Notes: generated from the letters alone by a model not told the origin. Positions 9,708 to 20,131 are shown, counted from the stretch's first letter. The stretch: 64,000 nt of DNA from an uncultured Paracoccaceae bacterium (GCA_947489325.1 CANLDA010000015.1:22138-86137), one strand, 5' to 3'. Numbers and translations: made by a program.

Positions 9708-10417
9708 TTGACAGCTTCCATTTGCAGGGCGGCCAATTCGTCCACGCCTTTTTCAGCAAGATCCATCAGCTGGTTCATCTGGTCGCGGGAAAAGACAGAG
9801 CCTTCGGCGCTCATTTGAACTTCGATCAAGTTTTTGTTGCCAAGCATGATGAAATTGCCGTCAACGCCGGCTTCGCTGTCTTCGGGGTAATCCAGATCAA
9901 GCACGGGTTGGCCGGCATAGATGCCACAGGATACGGCAGCCACAGGGGTGACCAGAGGATCGGAAATCACAGCACCGGTTTTCATCAGCTTGTTCACGGC
10001 CAAACGCAGAGCAACCCATCCGCCGGTGATTGCGGCACAACGAGTGCCGCCGTCAGCCTGAATAACATCACAGTCGATCGTGATCTGGCGTTCACCCAAG
10101 GCCACACGATCTACGCCGGCACGTAGGGCGCGACCAATAAGGCGTTGAATTTCCACAGTTCTGCCACCTTGCTTGCCTGCTGCGGCCTCGCGACGCATAC
10201 GTGATGTGGTGGAGCGAGGCAGCATGCCGTATTCCGCAGTTACCCAACCCAACCCGGTGCCTTTTACAAAGGGGGGAACGCGCTCTTCCAAGGTGGCGGT
10301 ACACAGAACATGGGTATCGCCAACTTTGATCAGGCAAGAGCCTTCGGCGTGTTTCGTAACTCCGGTTTCAATAGAAACCGAACGCATTTCATTCAACTGA
10401 CGGCCAGAGGGGCGCAT
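9704..10417 (-). CDS. rph: Ribonuclease PH
   Basis: Phosphorolytic 3'-5' exonuclease that trims tRNA precursors. The start is placed at the ATG giving [12 protein letters not shown], which has AAGGA upstream; the open frame continues 19 codons further without support. 237 residues is the family norm. Typical features are the arginine-rich [15 protein letters not shown] stretch and [12 protein letters not shown]. It heads the rph-rdgB-hemW-DUF454 operon and is divergent from hrcA. Confidence 0.95.
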   Translation of the reverse strand: MRPSGRQLNEMRSVSIETGVTKHAEGSCLIKVGDTHVLCTATLEERVPPFVKGTGLGWVTAEYGMLPRSTTSRMRREAAAGKQGGRTVEIQRLIGRALRAGVDRVALGERQITIDCDVIQADGGTRCAAITGGWVALRLAVNKLMKTGAVISDPLVTPVAAVSCGIYAGQPVLDLDYPEDSEAGVDGNFIMLGNKNLIEVQMSAEGSVFSRDQMNQLMDLAEKGVDELAALQMEAVK

Positions 10418-10480
10418 GATCTTATCCTTTATTTGCTTGGCCTTTCGATACAGCCCCGCAGGTCCCTTGTGCAACCCCGA

Positions 10481-10509
10481 TTGACCTTTTGGTCAGAGCC
10501 TCTTTAATG
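10481..10509 (+). promoter_or_regulatory. Possible hrcA promoter with overlapping palindrome
   Basis: TTGACC (10481-10486) and TTAATG (10504-10509) are 17 bases apart. The -35 overlaps the dyad TGACC TTTT GGTCA (10482-10495), which could be an operator or a small hairpin. No CIRCE element (TTAGCACTC-N9-GAGTGCTAA) is present, so HrcA autoregulation is not evident. Confidence 0.35.
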
Positions 10510-10531
10510 GTGATAGTGATAAGTGAAAGAC

Positions 10532-11599
10532 ATGACAGAACAAGCACGCATCTTTGGTGAAATGAATGATCGCTCTCGCGAGGTGTTTCGTCGAGTGGTC
10601 GAAGGGTATCTGGAAACCGGAGACCCAATGGGGTCACGAACCCTGACGCGCACCTTATCGGAAAAGGTAAGCGCTGCGACCATTCGCAATGTGATGCAAG
10701 ATCTCGAATATTTAGGGTTATTGAATTCCCCACATGTCAGCGCAGGGCGCATTCCCACGCAGATGGGGTTGCGGATGTTCGTTGATGGGTTGTTAGAGGT
10801 AGATGACCTAGGGCGCGAAGATCAGCAAAAGCTGGACGCGACCCTTGCAGGTGATGCCCCTACTGATGTGGCCGGGATGTTGGATCGCGTTGGATCGGCC
10901 CTGTCCGGAGTGACGCAAGGGGCATCTTTGGTGTTGGCACCCAAACATGAATCCCCCATCAAACATATTGAGTTTGTCAGCCTTGCCCATGATCGCGCCT
11001 TAGTGGTGTTGGTGATGGCGGACGGTCACGTGGAAAACCGACTGTTCACCCCGCCACCCGGACAAACGCCCAGTTCCATGCGCGAGGCGGCGAATTTTCT
11101 AAATTCCCTGATCGAAGGGAAAACACTGTCGGAATTGCAAACGGTGATTCGCGCAGAGATCACCCAGAGGCGACAGGAAATCGATACGTTGTCCCATGCA
11201 TTGATCGAAAGTGGCATGGCGATTTGGGCAGGGGATGGTGATAATCAAGAGCGCCTGATTGTGCGGGGACGTGCCAATTTGCTTGAAGGAGAGCAAGAAG
11301 AGGCGGATCTGGAACGCATTCGCTCGTTGTTTGATGATCTGGAACGCAAACGTGATATCGCAGATTTCCTTGAATTGGCTGATCAGGGTGATGGTGTGCG
11401 CATTTTTATTGGTTCTGAGAACAAACTTTTCTCACTTTCGGGTTCCTCTTTGGTGGTGTCTTCCTATATGAACTCTGATCGAAAGATTGTGGGTGCTGTC
11501 GGGGTTATTGGTCCAAAGCGCCTGAACTATGGACGGATTGTGCCCATTGTAAATTACACGGCACAGCTGGTTGGAAAGATGATTTCTGATCAGGGTTAG
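10532..11599 (+). CDS. hrcA: Heat-inducible transcription repressor HrcA
   Basis: Repressor of chaperone genes that binds CIRCE elements. The N-terminal winged helix (MNDRSREVFRRVVEGYLETG, then SAATIRNVMQDLEYLGLL) and the long regulatory domain ending GPKRLNYGRIVPIVNYTA are diagnostic. About 355 residues is normal. ATG 10532 is chosen; GTG 10523 is also possible and neither has a strong ribosome binding site. grpE follows after nine bases, the usual pairing. No CIRCE site lies in front of it, so its targets are likely elsewhere (for example groESL). Confidence 0.93.
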   Translation: MTEQARIFGEMNDRSREVFRRVVEGYLETGDPMGSRTLTRTLSEKVSAATIRNVMQDLEYLGLLNSPHVSAGRIPTQMGLRMFVDGLLEVDDLGREDQQKLDATLAGDAPTDVAGMLDRVGSALSGVTQGASLVLAPKHESPIKHIEFVSLAHDRALVVLVMADGHVENRLFTPPPGQTPSSMREAANFLNSLIEGKTLSELQTVIRAEITQRRQEIDTLSHALIESGMAIWAGDGDNQERLIVRGRANLLEGEQEEADLERIRSLFDDLERKRDIADFLELADQGDGVRIFIGSENKLFSLSGSSLVVSSYMNSDRKIVGAVGVIGPKRLNYGRIVPIVNYTAQLVGKMISDQG

Positions 11600-11608
11600 A
11601 GGTGAAAA

Positions 11609-12169
11609 ATGGCAGAGCGGAAAGAAAACGATTTTCTGGATGACCTCGCAGAGGCTGAAGCAGAAGAATTCGCGCAAGACTTGGAAGAGCTGGATGCAGA
11701 AGCGATTGAGCTGGACGAGTTGCGCGCAGAGCGCGATGAGCTGAAAGATCGCTGGATGCGTGCGCTTGCTGATGCGGAAAATGCGCGCAAACGTGGCGAC
11801 AGGGCGCGTCGTGATGCAGAACAATACGGTGGCACAAAACTGGCGCGCGATATGCTGCCGGTGTTTGATAACATGAAGCGTGCGGTCGAAACGATCACTC
11901 AAGATCAGCGCGAGGCATCTGCCGCCTTGATTGAAGGGATTGAGCTGACCATGCGTGAATTGCTGAACACCTTCAAAAAACACGGGATTGAATTGATTTC
12001 GCCAGAGGTTGGTGATCGATTTGATCCCAATGTACATGAGGCGATGTTTGAGGCACCCGTGCCCAACACCAAATCAGGTGACATCATTCAGGTGTCTGCT
12101 GAGGGATTCATGTTGTACGATCGTCTGCTGCGCCCGGCACAGGTCGGTGTGTCGTCCAATCCCGGTTAA
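11609..12169 (+). CDS. grpE: Nucleotide exchange factor GrpE
   Basis: Exchanges ADP for ATP on DnaK. The 186 residues show the long acidic N-terminal coiled coil (about 5-85, rich in Glu and Ala) followed by the beta-wing domain with the signature FDPNVHEAMFEAPVP near residue 135. AGAGGTG precedes the ATG. Co-transcribed with hrcA and followed by a strong terminator. Confidence 0.95.
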   Translation: MAERKENDFLDDLAEAEAEEFAQDLEELDAEAIELDELRAERDELKDRWMRALADAENARKRGDRARRDAEQYGGTKLARDMLPVFDNMKRAVETITQDQREASAALIEGIELTMRELLNTFKKHGIELISPEVGDRFDPNVHEAMFEAPVPNTKSGDIIQVSAEGFMLYDRLLRPAQVGVSSNPG

Positions 12170-12194
12170 ACAAACACGCATTTCGTGGTACAAG

Positions 12195-12221
12195 GCCCTC
12201 AACAACTGTTGAGGGCTTTTT
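12195..12221 (+). terminator. Intrinsic terminator after grpE, overlapping the next gene's ribosome binding site
   Basis: GCCCTCAAC AACT GTTGAGGGC followed by TTTTT is a 9-bp perfect stem with a U-tract. The GAGGG in the right arm is also the only ribosome binding site for the gene starting at 12222, one base from the end of the U-tract. Confidence 0.9.
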
Positions 12222-13277
12222 ATGTTCAAACGATTGATTTCGGCGATACTGTTTTTCTTTTGTCTCACTATTTCTGCAAATGCCCAAAACTACCCTGATT
12301 ACACCGAGCCTTACGTCAATGATTTTGCGGCCATTCTGCCACAGGAAATAGAGCAATCCATTCGGGAAAATCTGACGGAATTGCGTGATCGTAAAGGAAT
12401 AGAATTTACGGTCGTGACGATTCAAAACATGTCGGATTATGGCTATTCTGGCGCGATCGAACCTTTCGCTACAGGGCTGTTCAATTATTGGGGCATTGGT
12501 GATGCCTCGCGCAATGATGGCGTTATGATGCTTGTGTCGCGCTATGATCGTGAAATGCGGATTGAGGTTGGGTCGGGCTATGGCTTGACCAAAAATGCGC
12601 CGATGAAGCGCATTATTGAGCGAACCATTATTCCATATTTTCGGGATGAGAATTATCCCAAGGGAATCGAGCGTGGTGTTGAGGAAGTAATATATGAACT
12701 TACTGGCAGCTATCCCGGGGAATATGATGCCTCGGCAGGTCAGAAGGCATTTAACCGTGCAGGACGATTTCTAAGTTGGCTTGGAGATTGGATTTACGTC
12801 ATTTTGGCGCCATTGATGTATTTCCCTGTCAGGGCCCATCGACGCTGGCGTCGAAATCGCCCCCGCATTTGCCCGGTTGATGGATCAAAAATGCATCGAT
12901 TGGATGAGGTATGGGACGACAATCATCTACAAAAAGGACAAATCACCGAAGAACAGTTAAAGAGCGTTGACTATGATGTTTGGCAATGCGCGCAATGTGA
13001 CCATGTAACGGTCGAGGCCTATAAAGCGTGGTTTTCACAATATGGGGCTTGTCGATCCTGCGGATTCAAAACATTGCAAGGCACCACCACAATTTTGGAT
13101 CATGCGACGACATCCTCAACAGGTATGAAACGTGTTGATTACGAATGTCACCATTGCAACGACACATATTCCGTCAAAAAGATTATTCCAAAGAAATCCA
13201 AAAGCTCTTCTTCCTCGGGCGGGAGTTCTTTTGGGGGTGGATCGTCATCTGGCGGGGGCGCTTCTGGGTCTTGGTAA
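12222..13277 (+). CDS. TPM-domain (YgcG-type) membrane protein with zinc-ribbon-like C-terminus
   Basis: 351 residues. An N-terminal signal peptide (cleavage likely after SANA, residue 21) leads a TPM domain (about 25-150; YPDYTEPYVNDFA, then GSGYGLTKNAPMKRII). One membrane helix near 185-205 follows. The C-terminal part has CxxC pairs (CAQC, CRSC, CHHC) that suggest zinc binding, and a Ser/Gly tail ending GASGSW, as in YgcG proteins. The TPM family has been linked to photosystem repair phosphatase activity in plants; its bacterial role is unsettled. Its start codon is one base after the grpE terminator, so expression depends on read-through or on a promoter within the 52 bases before it. Confidence 0.85.
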   Translation: MFKRLISAILFFFCLTISANAQNYPDYTEPYVNDFAAILPQEIEQSIRENLTELRDRKGIEFTVVTIQNMSDYGYSGAIEPFATGLFNYWGIGDASRNDGVMMLVSRYDREMRIEVGSGYGLTKNAPMKRIIERTIIPYFRDENYPKGIERGVEEVIYELTGSYPGEYDASAGQKAFNRAGRFLSWLGDWIYVILAPLMYFPVRAHRRWRRNRPRICPVDGSKMHRLDEVWDDNHLQKGQITEEQLKSVDYDVWQCAQCDHVTVEAYKAWFSQYGACRSCGFKTLQGTTTILDHATTSSTGMKRVDYECHHCNDTYSVKKIIPKKSKSSSSSGGSSFGGGSSSGGGASGSW

Positions 13278-13280
13278 TTC

Positions 13281-15926
13281 CTACTTTCCCAATGCCTTAA
13301 GTTCATAGAGCATTTCTAGTGCTTCACGTGGGCTTAGGTCATCCGGGATGATTTCTGACAGGCGTTCCTCGACCGCAGAGGGGCCTTTGGATTTCGTCGG
13401 CGCAGGGGGTGGTGCGGCAGCAAACAACGGCAGATCGTCGATCAGTGTTTTTTGCGCTCCGCCTTCGCGCTCGCCTTTTTCCAACATCTCCAGAACAGCG
13501 CGCGCGCGCTCCACAACAACCGGGGGTAGGCCGGCGAGTTGCGCGACCTGCACACCGTAACTGCGATCAGCCGCACCACGCTTGACCTCGTGAAGGAAAA
13601 TGATCTCATTTTCCCACTCTTTGACAGTGACTGTCGCGTTGTCCACACCTGACAGTTTACCGGCAAGGGCGGTCATTTCGTGGTAATGCGTAGCAAACAA
13701 TGCGCGGGATTTATTCATGTCATGCAGATGTTCCAGCGTGGCCCATGCAATTGACAACCCGTCATAGGTGGCTGTGCCGCGGCCGATTTCATCCAGAATG
13801 ACCAGAGCGCGATCGTCTGCCTGATTAAGGATCGCGGCGGTTTCGACCATTTCCACCATGAAGGTGGATCGCCCTCGCGCCAAATCATCGGATGCACCGA
13901 CACGGCTGAACAGCTGTGACACAACGCCGATTTGTGCGGCTGTGGCTGGAACATAGCTGCCCAATTGTGCCAACAAGGTGATTAACGCGTTTTGACGCAA
14001 AAAGGTCGATTTACCGGCCATGTTGGGGCCTGTCAGCAACCAGATGCTGGCTATGTCGCCGCCGGAGAGATCACAATCATTGGCGACAAAAGGTGTGCCG
14101 CCTTGTTTGCGAAGTGCTGCCTCTACTACGGGGTGGCGACCGCCTGTGATGCTGAAATCACGGGTGTCGTTGACCTCGGGTCGACACCAATTTTCCGCGA
14201 TTGCCATATCCGCCAATGCGCATTGCAGATCAAATTCTGCCAAAGCGCGTGCAACTTGTGATACCTCTGCGGATTTATCCAATATAGCTCGTTTTAAGCC
14301 GGAATAGAGCCGCTTTTCAATTTCTAACGCAGTATTGCCTGCGTTCAGAATTTTGGTTTCCATCTCGCCTAATTCAACGGTGGTAAACCGCACCTGATTG
14401 GCGGTTGTCTGGCGGTGGATAAAGGTTTCTGACAATGGCGGTGACATCAATGTTTCGGCGTGTTTGGCCGTGGTTTCGATGAAATAGCCCAGCACATTGT
14501 TGTGCTTAATCTTCAGCGCTTGAATATCCGTTTGCTCAATGAATTGCGTCTGCATTCCCGCAATTACGCCGCGCCCTTCATCGCGCAGCTGTCTGGCCTC
14601 ATCCAGGTCGATGTCGAATCCTGGTGCAATGAACCCACCATCACGCGCCAAAAGCGGTGGTTCGGCAACCAGTGCCTGATCCAAAAGGTCCAGCAATTCG
14701 TCATGCCCGCGCAACGCGGTTGCCGCATCCTGCAGCAACGTCGGCATTTCGATAACATCACAGCCTTCGGCCAATTCCGCTGCTTGAGATAGCCCATTGC
14801 GTATTGCGGTCAGATCGCGTGGTCCGCCGCGATCAAGAGAGAGACGAGACAGGGCGCGATCAAGGTCGGGTACTTTGCGCAGCACCTCGCGCAATTCACG
14901 GGATACGGCGGCGTTTTCAACGGCAAAGGTTACGGCATTTTGGCGTGCGTGGATCACGTCCAGTGACAAAGATGGCGAAGACAGGCGACGTTCCAGCAAG
15001 CGTGCGCCGCCCGCAGTGACCGTTCGATCAATGACCGAAAGTAACGATCCAGCACGCCCGCCTGATAAGGCATGCGTCAGTTCCAGGTTTCGACGGGTGG
15101 CTGCGTCGATTTGCATGGTGCCGCCTGACACTTCCCGAACCGGCGGACGCAGTAGAGGCAGTTTACCCTTCTGGGTGATTTCAAGGTAATCAACGATGGC
15201 ACCAAGCGCCCCCAATTCGGGACGACCAAAAGTTCCAAAGGCGTCAAGGCCACTGGCCCCAAAGAGGGCCGCAACCCGTTTTTCCGCGGCGGTACTGTCA
15301 AAACTGCCCCGCGAAACAGATGTCAGCGGGACACCCATATCAGAGACTATTTCACCTAAATCTGCCTCTGATCCTTCGGCAATCAACAATTCAGAAGGGG
15401 CAAGTCGCGCCAGTTCCGCGCCCAAACGAACGCGCGGTAATGTCATGACATGCAAGGCGCCTGTGGAAATGTCCGCCCACGCAATAGCGGCCTCATCCCG
15501 GACCTCTGCGAAGGCTGCCAAAAAGTTGTGGCGACGCGCGTCCAAAAGCGAATCTTCGGTCAATGTGCCGGGAGTCACAAGGCGTACAACCTCGCGTCGC
15601 ACCACAGACTTGTAACCGCGTTTCTTGGCTTCAGCTGGGCTTTCCATCTGTTCACAAACGGCAACGCGAAACCCCTTGCGAATGAGGGTCAGAAAATATC
15701 CTTCGGCGGCGTGATGGGGCACCCCGCACATGGGAATTTCAGCACCATCATGTTTGCCACGCTTGGTTAGCGCAATGTCCAACGCCTCTGCCGCGGCGAC
15801 AGCATCGTCAAAGAACATCTCGTAAAAATCGCCCATCCGATAAAACAATAGGGCATCGGGATGCTCGGCCTTGATCTCCAGAAATTGTGCCATCATCGGT
15901 GTGACGGCTGATTTTGCGGCACTCAC
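13281..15926 (-). CDS. mutS: DNA mismatch repair protein MutS
   Basis: Recognises mismatches and starts methyl-independent repair with MutL. The N-terminal mismatch-binding domain has FYRMGDFYEMFFDDA (Phe-x-Glu motif). The ATPase domain has TGPNMAGKST near residue 615 and DEIGRGTATYDG. About 881 residues. GTG 15926 (MSAAKSAVTPMMAQF) has GGGGGAA at good spacing, whereas the TTG at 15941 has none. The gene converges with the TPM gene (three bases between stops) and is divergent from the malic enzyme gene. Confidence 0.96.
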   Translation of the reverse strand: MSAAKSAVTPMMAQFLEIKAEHPDALLFYRMGDFYEMFFDDAVAAAEALDIALTKRGKHDGAEIPMCGVPHHAAEGYFLTLIRKGFRVAVCEQMESPAEAKKRGYKSVVRREVVRLVTPGTLTEDSLLDARRHNFLAAFAEVRDEAAIAWADISTGALHVMTLPRVRLGAELARLAPSELLIAEGSEADLGEIVSDMGVPLTSVSRGSFDSTAAEKRVAALFGASGLDAFGTFGRPELGALGAIVDYLEITQKGKLPLLRPPVREVSGGTMQIDAATRRNLELTHALSGGRAGSLLSVIDRTVTAGGARLLERRLSSPSLSLDVIHARQNAVTFAVENAAVSRELREVLRKVPDLDRALSRLSLDRGGPRDLTAIRNGLSQAAELAEGCDVIEMPTLLQDAATALRGHDELLDLLDQALVAEPPLLARDGGFIAPGFDIDLDEARQLRDEGRGVIAGMQTQFIEQTDIQALKIKHNNVLGYFIETTAKHAETLMSPPLSETFIHRQTTANQVRFTTVELGEMETKILNAGNTALEIEKRLYSGLKRAILDKSAEVSQVARALAEFDLQCALADMAIAENWCRPEVNDTRDFSITGGRHPVVEAALRKQGGTPFVANDCDLSGGDIASIWLLTGPNMAGKSTFLRQNALITLLAQLGSYVPATAAQIGVVSQLFSRVGASDDLARGRSTFMVEMVETAAILNQADDRALVILDEIGRGTATYDGLSIAWATLEHLHDMNKSRALFATHYHEMTALAGKLSGVDNATVTVKEWENEIIFLHEVKRGAADRSYGVQVAQLAGLPPVVVERARAVLEMLEKGEREGGAQKTLIDDLPLFAAAPPPAPTKSKGPSAVEERLSEIIPDDLSPREALEMLYELKALGK

Positions 15927-16058
15927 TACGCATTCCCCCAATTCGTTGTAGAAGGCTTAGCAAAATCAGGGCACCAGACGAAAGGTGAAATCGCAAATTG
16001 GTTGAGGGTCGGCGCTGCCTCGTCTATGACGCATTTACCCGCCAAAAGGACGCATTTT

Positions 16059-18314
16059 ATGACCAAGAGCAAAGTTACCCGCGAAGAGGCATTGGCCTTC
16101 CACCTGGAACCCAGCCCCGGCAAGTTTGAAATTCGCGCAACCGTACCGATGACAACACAGCGTGATTTGTCGCTGGCCTATTCGCCCGGCGTGGCGGTTC
16201 CTTGCGAAGAAATCGCGGCAAATCCGGAAACAGCCTATGATTATACGAACAAGGGCAACCTTGTGGCGGTCATTTCCAATGGGACTGCGGTTCTGGGCCT
16301 TGGCAACCTTGGTGCGCTGGGCAGTAAGCCGGTGATGGAAGGTAAAGCGGTCCTGTTCAAACGCTTTGCAGACGTGAATTCGATCGACATCGAACTGGAC
16401 ACCGAAGACCCAGAAGCCTTTTGTCAGGCGGTCAAATTGATGGGCCCAACCTTTGGTGGCATCAACCTTGAGGATATCAAGGCGCCCGAATGTTTCATTA
16501 TCGAGCAACGCCTCAAGGAAGAGATGGACATTCCCGTCTTTCATGATGACCAACACGGCACGGCGGTGATCTGTGCTGCGGGCCTTTTGAATGCGCTACA
16601 TCTGTCCGGCAAAAAGATCGAAGACGTGCGTATCGTCCTGAACGGTGCCGGCGCGGCTGGCATTGCCTGCATCGAACTGCTGAAGTCCATGGGAGCCAAG
16701 CACGATAATTGTATCGTTTGTGACACCAAGGGTGTGATTTATCAGGGTCGTACCGAAGGTATGAACCAATGGAAATCGGCCCATGCGATCAAAACCGATT
16801 TGCGCAGCCTTGATGAGGCAATGAAGGGCGCAGATGTGTTCCTTGGCGTGTCGGTCAAGGGTGCGGTCACGCCTGAGATGGTTGCGAATATGGCGGATGA
16901 TCCGGTTATTTTTGCGATGGCCAATCCTGATCCGGAAATCACCCCGGAAGAGGCCCACGCCGTGCGCGCCGATGCCATCGTGGCGACAGGTCGTTCGGAC
17001 TATCCAAACCAAGTCAACAATGTGCTTGGTTTCCCCTATCTGTTCCGCGGTGCGTTGGATATTCACGCCCGGGCCATCAATGATGAAATGAAAATCGCTT
17101 GCGCAGAGGCCTTGGCCGAGATGGCGCGAGAAGATGTGCCAGACGAGGTGGATATCGCCTATGGTCGCAAACTGTCGTTTGGGCGCGATTACATCATTCC
17201 AACCCCATTTGATCCACGCCTGATTTACCGCATTCCAACGGCAGTGGCCAAGGCGGGCATGGAAACGGGTGTGGCGCGTCGTCCAATCATCGATATGGAA
17301 ACATACGAGGCCAACCTGAAATCTCGTATGGATCCAACCGCAAGCATTCTGCGCAGCCTGAACGCGCGTGCCCGAAATGCACAGGCACGGATGATCTTTG
17401 CCGAAGGGGATGATCCTCGTGTGCTGCGTGCCGCCGTGACCTATCAGCGATCCGGGCTTGGTAAAGCTTTGGTTGTGGGGCGTGAATCTGACGTTAAAGA
17501 AAAGCTGGAAGCCGCCGGCCTTGCCGATGCTGTACGCGAAATTGAGGTGGTGAATGCCGCCAATTCACGCCACCTAAGCGCGTATAAATCCTTCCTCTAC
17601 AAGAGGTTGCAGCGCAAAGGCTTTGATCGTCACGATGTGCACCGTTTGGCAGCACGTGATCGCCACGTGTTTGCAGCGCTGATGTTGGCACATGGTCATG
17701 GCGATGGGCTTGTGACAGGGGCCACACGTAAATCCTCGCACGTGTTGGAACTGATCAATCATGTGTTTGAGGCCAATGCCGAAGCGGGCGCTGTTGGAGT
17801 ATCCGCGATTTTGCACAACGGGCGAATTGTATTGATTGCAGATACGCTGGTGCATGAATGGCCGGACGAGGTGGATCTTGCCAATATCGCCGAAGGGGCC
17901 GCCGGGGTTGCTCGTGATATCGGCCTTGACCCGCGTGTTGCCTTCGTCAGCTTCTCTACCTTTGGGTATCCAGTGTCCGAGCGCGCCGAAAAGATGCACC
18001 TTGCCCCAGCCGTATTGGATAAGCGTGGCGTAGATTTCGAATACGAAGGCGAAATGACCGTGGACGTGGCGCTGAATACTGCCGTTCAAGAAAGCTATCC
18101 GTTCCAGCGCCTGACTGGCCCTGCCAATATTCTGGTTGTGCCCGCCCGTCACTCTGCGTCGATCTCTGTTAAACTGATGCAGGAAATGGGTGGTGCCACG
18201 GTGATCGGCCCGATCTTGTCAGGCGTTGATAAGCCGATCCAGATTTGTTCGCTGGGGGCCACGGCCAACGACATTCTGAACATGGCAATCCTGTCGGCCT
18301 GTAAGGTCGGATAA
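16059..18314 (+). CDS. maeB: NADP-dependent malic enzyme with phosphotransacetylase-like domain
   Basis: Decarboxylates malate to pyruvate with NADP reduction. The 751 residues comprise the malic domain ([15 protein letters not shown] near 50, then [11 protein letters not shown]), an NAD(P)-binding domain ([16 protein letters not shown]) and a C-terminal phosphotransacetylase-like domain (about 425-751), the MaeB architecture; that domain usually binds acetyl-CoA as a regulator and is not catalytic. ATG 16059 has AAAGGA upstream; an open frame extends to 16002 without support. A terminator follows. Confidence 0.94.
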   Translation: MTKSKVTREEALAFHLEPSPGKFEIRATVPMTTQRDLSLAYSPGVAVPCEEIAANPETAYDYTNKGNLVAVISNGTAVLGLGNLGALGSKPVMEGKAVLFKRFADVNSIDIELDTEDPEAFCQAVKLMGPTFGGINLEDIKAPECFIIEQRLKEEMDIPVFHDDQHGTAVICAAGLLNALHLSGKKIEDVRIVLNGAGAAGIACIELLKSMGAKHDNCIVCDTKGVIYQGRTEGMNQWKSAHAIKTDLRSLDEAMKGADVFLGVSVKGAVTPEMVANMADDPVIFAMANPDPEITPEEAHAVRADAIVATGRSDYPNQVNNVLGFPYLFRGALDIHARAINDEMKIACAEALAEMAREDVPDEVDIAYGRKLSFGRDYIIPTPFDPRLIYRIPTAVAKAGMETGVARRPIIDMETYEANLKSRMDPTASILRSLNARARNAQARMIFAEGDDPRVLRAAVTYQRSGLGKALVVGRESDVKEKLEAAGLADAVREIEVVNAANSRHLSAYKSFLYKRLQRKGFDRHDVHRLAARDRHVFAALMLAHGHGDGLVTGATRKSSHVLELINHVFEANAEAGAVGVSAILHNGRIVLIADTLVHEWPDEVDLANIAEGAAGVARDIGLDPRVAFVSFSTFGYPVSERAEKMHLAPAVLDKRGVDFEYEGEMTVDVALNTAVQESYPFQRLTGPANILVVPARHSASISVKLMQEMGGATVIGPILSGVDKPIQICSLGATANDILNMAILSACKVG

Positions 18315-18335
18315 CACCCACAAGGGTTGAAACAC

Positions 18336-18373
18336 AGGGCGGGGCGCGCAACACTGCGGCCTCGCCCTTTTTT
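18336..18373 (+). terminator. Terminator after maeB
   Basis: AGGGCGGGG, a 15-base loop and CCTCGCCCT form a 9-bp stem with one G-U pair, followed by T6. It lies between maeB and the kinase gene at 18388. Confidence 0.75.
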
Positions 18374-18387
18374 ATGCGCAGGTCTTT

Positions 18388-19260
18388 ATGACGATCTTTA
18401 ATCTTGGCTCCATCAACATAGACACGTTTTACTGCGTGCCACACCTGCCTGTCACTGGGGAAACTCTGGCGGCGTCTGATATGATCCAAGGGTTGGGGGG
18501 CAAAGGCGCAAATATGTCGGTGGCTGCGGCGCGGGCTGGTGCGCATGTGTGCCATATCGGGGCTGTTGGCGCAGATGGCGTCTGGGCACGAGATCGGATG
18601 ACGGAATACGGCGTGGACACACGTTACATTGAAACGGTGGATGTGCCCACGGGGCGTGCCATCATCATGATTGATGATGCGGCGCAAAACTCCATCATCC
18701 TTATGGCAGGGGCCAATCGCGCTATTCCACAACAGGCGCTGGGCGCGGCGCTTTCTTTGGCAAGCCCTGGCGACACCCTCCTGATGCAAAACGAAACGAC
18801 GCATCAGGTTGAGGCTGCGAAAATGGCAAAAACACTCGGTCTGCGGGTGACGTATGCCGCCGCACCTTTCAAGGTAGAGGCCGTGATGCCTCTTCTTCCC
18901 TATCTGGATTTCCTAATTCTGAATGAAGTCGAGGCAGAGCAACTCTTACAGGAAGCACATCTCACCGCATCCCAGTTGCCTGTTGCTGATGTTATCGTCA
19001 CCAAGGGCGCAAAGGGTGCGTGTTATTTCGACAATACACACGCCGCACTGCATGAATTCTCGGCTCATCCCGTAAAAGCGGTGGATACCACGGGCGCTGG
19101 TGACACATTTACGGGTTACGTACTAGCAGCATTGGATCGTGGGCTGACCATGGCACAGGCCATCACTCTTGCGACCCGCGCCAGTGCTCTTATGGTCATG
19201 CGTCAAGGAACGGCGGATGCCATCCCTGATCTGAAAGAGGTGGAAACTACCCCTCTTTAA
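18388..19260 (+). CDS. PfkB-family sugar kinase, ribokinase-like
   Basis: Transfers phosphate from ATP to a sugar, probably ribose. The 290 residues show the ribokinase order: the N-terminal NLGSINIDTFY strand, GGKGANMSVAAARAG near residue 37, ILNEVEAEQLL, and the catalytic DTTGAGDTFTGY near 233-244, with the general-base Asp at about 239. It fits RbsK best, but other PfkB enzymes share these motifs and no ribose transporter is nearby. Its stop abuts a dispersed repeat shared with msrA. Confidence 0.8.
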   Translation: MTIFNLGSINIDTFYCVPHLPVTGETLAASDMIQGLGGKGANMSVAAARAGAHVCHIGAVGADGVWARDRMTEYGVDTRYIETVDVPTGRAIIMIDDAAQNSIILMAGANRAIPQQALGAALSLASPGDTLLMQNETTHQVEAAKMAKTLGLRVTYAAAPFKVEAVMPLLPYLDFLILNEVEAEQLLQEAHLTASQLPVADVIVTKGAKGACYFDNTHAALHEFSAHPVKAVDTTGAGDTFTGYVLAALDRGLTMAQAITLATRASALMVMRQGTADAIPDLKEVETTPL

Positions 19261-19262
19261 CT

Positions 19263-19322
19263 CTTCTTCTTGGTCAAAATATCCTGGGGTGAATGCGGCA
19301 TCGCCGCAGAGGGGCAACGCCC
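19263..19322 (-). repeat. Dispersed composite repeat, copy 1 (behind msrA)
   Basis: Read on the plus strand: CTTCTTCTTGG, an AAATATCCTGGGG-type core, then GAATGCGGC..GCCGCA and GGGGC..GCCC hairpin modules. The hairpin end lies next to the msrA stop codon, so in msrA sense the order is stop, hairpins, core, AAGAAGAAG. See the finding on the six copies. Confidence 0.8.
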
Positions 19323-19323
19323 A

Positions 19324-19977
19324 TTAATGGTTTTTGGCAAAAGATGCGGCATCTCCCCAAAGCTGCAATACCCGTTTATCGCGCCCACAGGCCTTGCGGT
19401 ATTTTTCGTATGCCGAGCTCTGACGTTTTGGTCCAAAGCGGGTAAAAACAAGATTGTCACCTTTGTAATAATCCTGATGATACTCTTCCGCCTGATAAAA
19501 GGTTTTTGCCTCCAGTACAGGCGTCACGATTGTGCGGGCCAGCTCTTTTTCAGCTTGTGCAATTGTGGCGTTGGCCAGCGCTTTTTCTGCGTCACCCGTG
19601 ACAAATACTGCCGTGCGATAGGGGGCGCCACGATCACAGAATTGCCCGCCGGCATCGGTGGCATCAATGGATCGCAAAAACAGATGTAACAGGCGTTCGC
19701 GGCTGACGCGTTCATTGTCAAAGCTGATTTCCACAGCTTCAAAATGTCCGGTGTCACCACGTCCGATCTGTTTATATGTGGGGTCATCGGTGTGCCCGCC
19801 TGTATATCCTGACACAGCTTCGATTACACCGGGGACAGATTCAAAGTCACTCTCAACGCACCAGAAGCATCCCCCCGCCACAACAAGCTTTTCTGTTTCT
19901 GCTTGTGCTTGCACGCCTAACCCGATGGCCATCACTCCAACAAGCAGGGCCGTCTTTATGTTGCTCGAAACCGTCAT
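19324..19977 (-). CDS. msrA: Exported peptide methionine sulfoxide reductase MsrA
   Basis: Reduces methionine-S-sulfoxide. The active site GGCFWC (Cys37) follows a signal peptide (residues 1-26, cleavage at AQA-E), so this copy probably acts in the periplasm. Other family motifs are SGYTGG, GHFEAVEI and YRTAVF. 217 residues with the signal. How it is re-reduced in the periplasm is not shown by the neighbours. A single-gene unit ending in a dispersed repeat. Confidence 0.93.
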   Translation of the reverse strand: MTVSSNIKTALLVGVMAIGLGVQAQAETEKLVVAGGCFWCVESDFESVPGVIEAVSGYTGGHTDDPTYKQIGRGDTGHFEAVEISFDNERVSRERLLHLFLRSIDATDAGGQFCDRGAPYRTAVFVTGDAEKALANATIAQAEKELARTIVTPVLEAKTFYQAEEYHQDYYKGDNLVFTRFGPKRQSSAYEKYRKACGRDKRVLQLWGDAASFAKNH

Positions 19978-20131
19978 GAATATTTCTCCGCCGTTTCAAA
20001 GAACCTGTTGTGTTGCGGGGTGTATCTCAACCCTTCGTAAGGAAATATCACAACTTGTTGAGGGTAATTTTTGGCTTGGAATGTGCGCTTTATCCCCATA
20101 GCGTCCCTTTCAAATACAAGAGGAAGCAAGA

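Noticed and set aside
10418..10531. CIRCE operator expected before hrcA
   Set aside because: No TTAGCACTC-N9-GAGTGCTAA or close variant is present.
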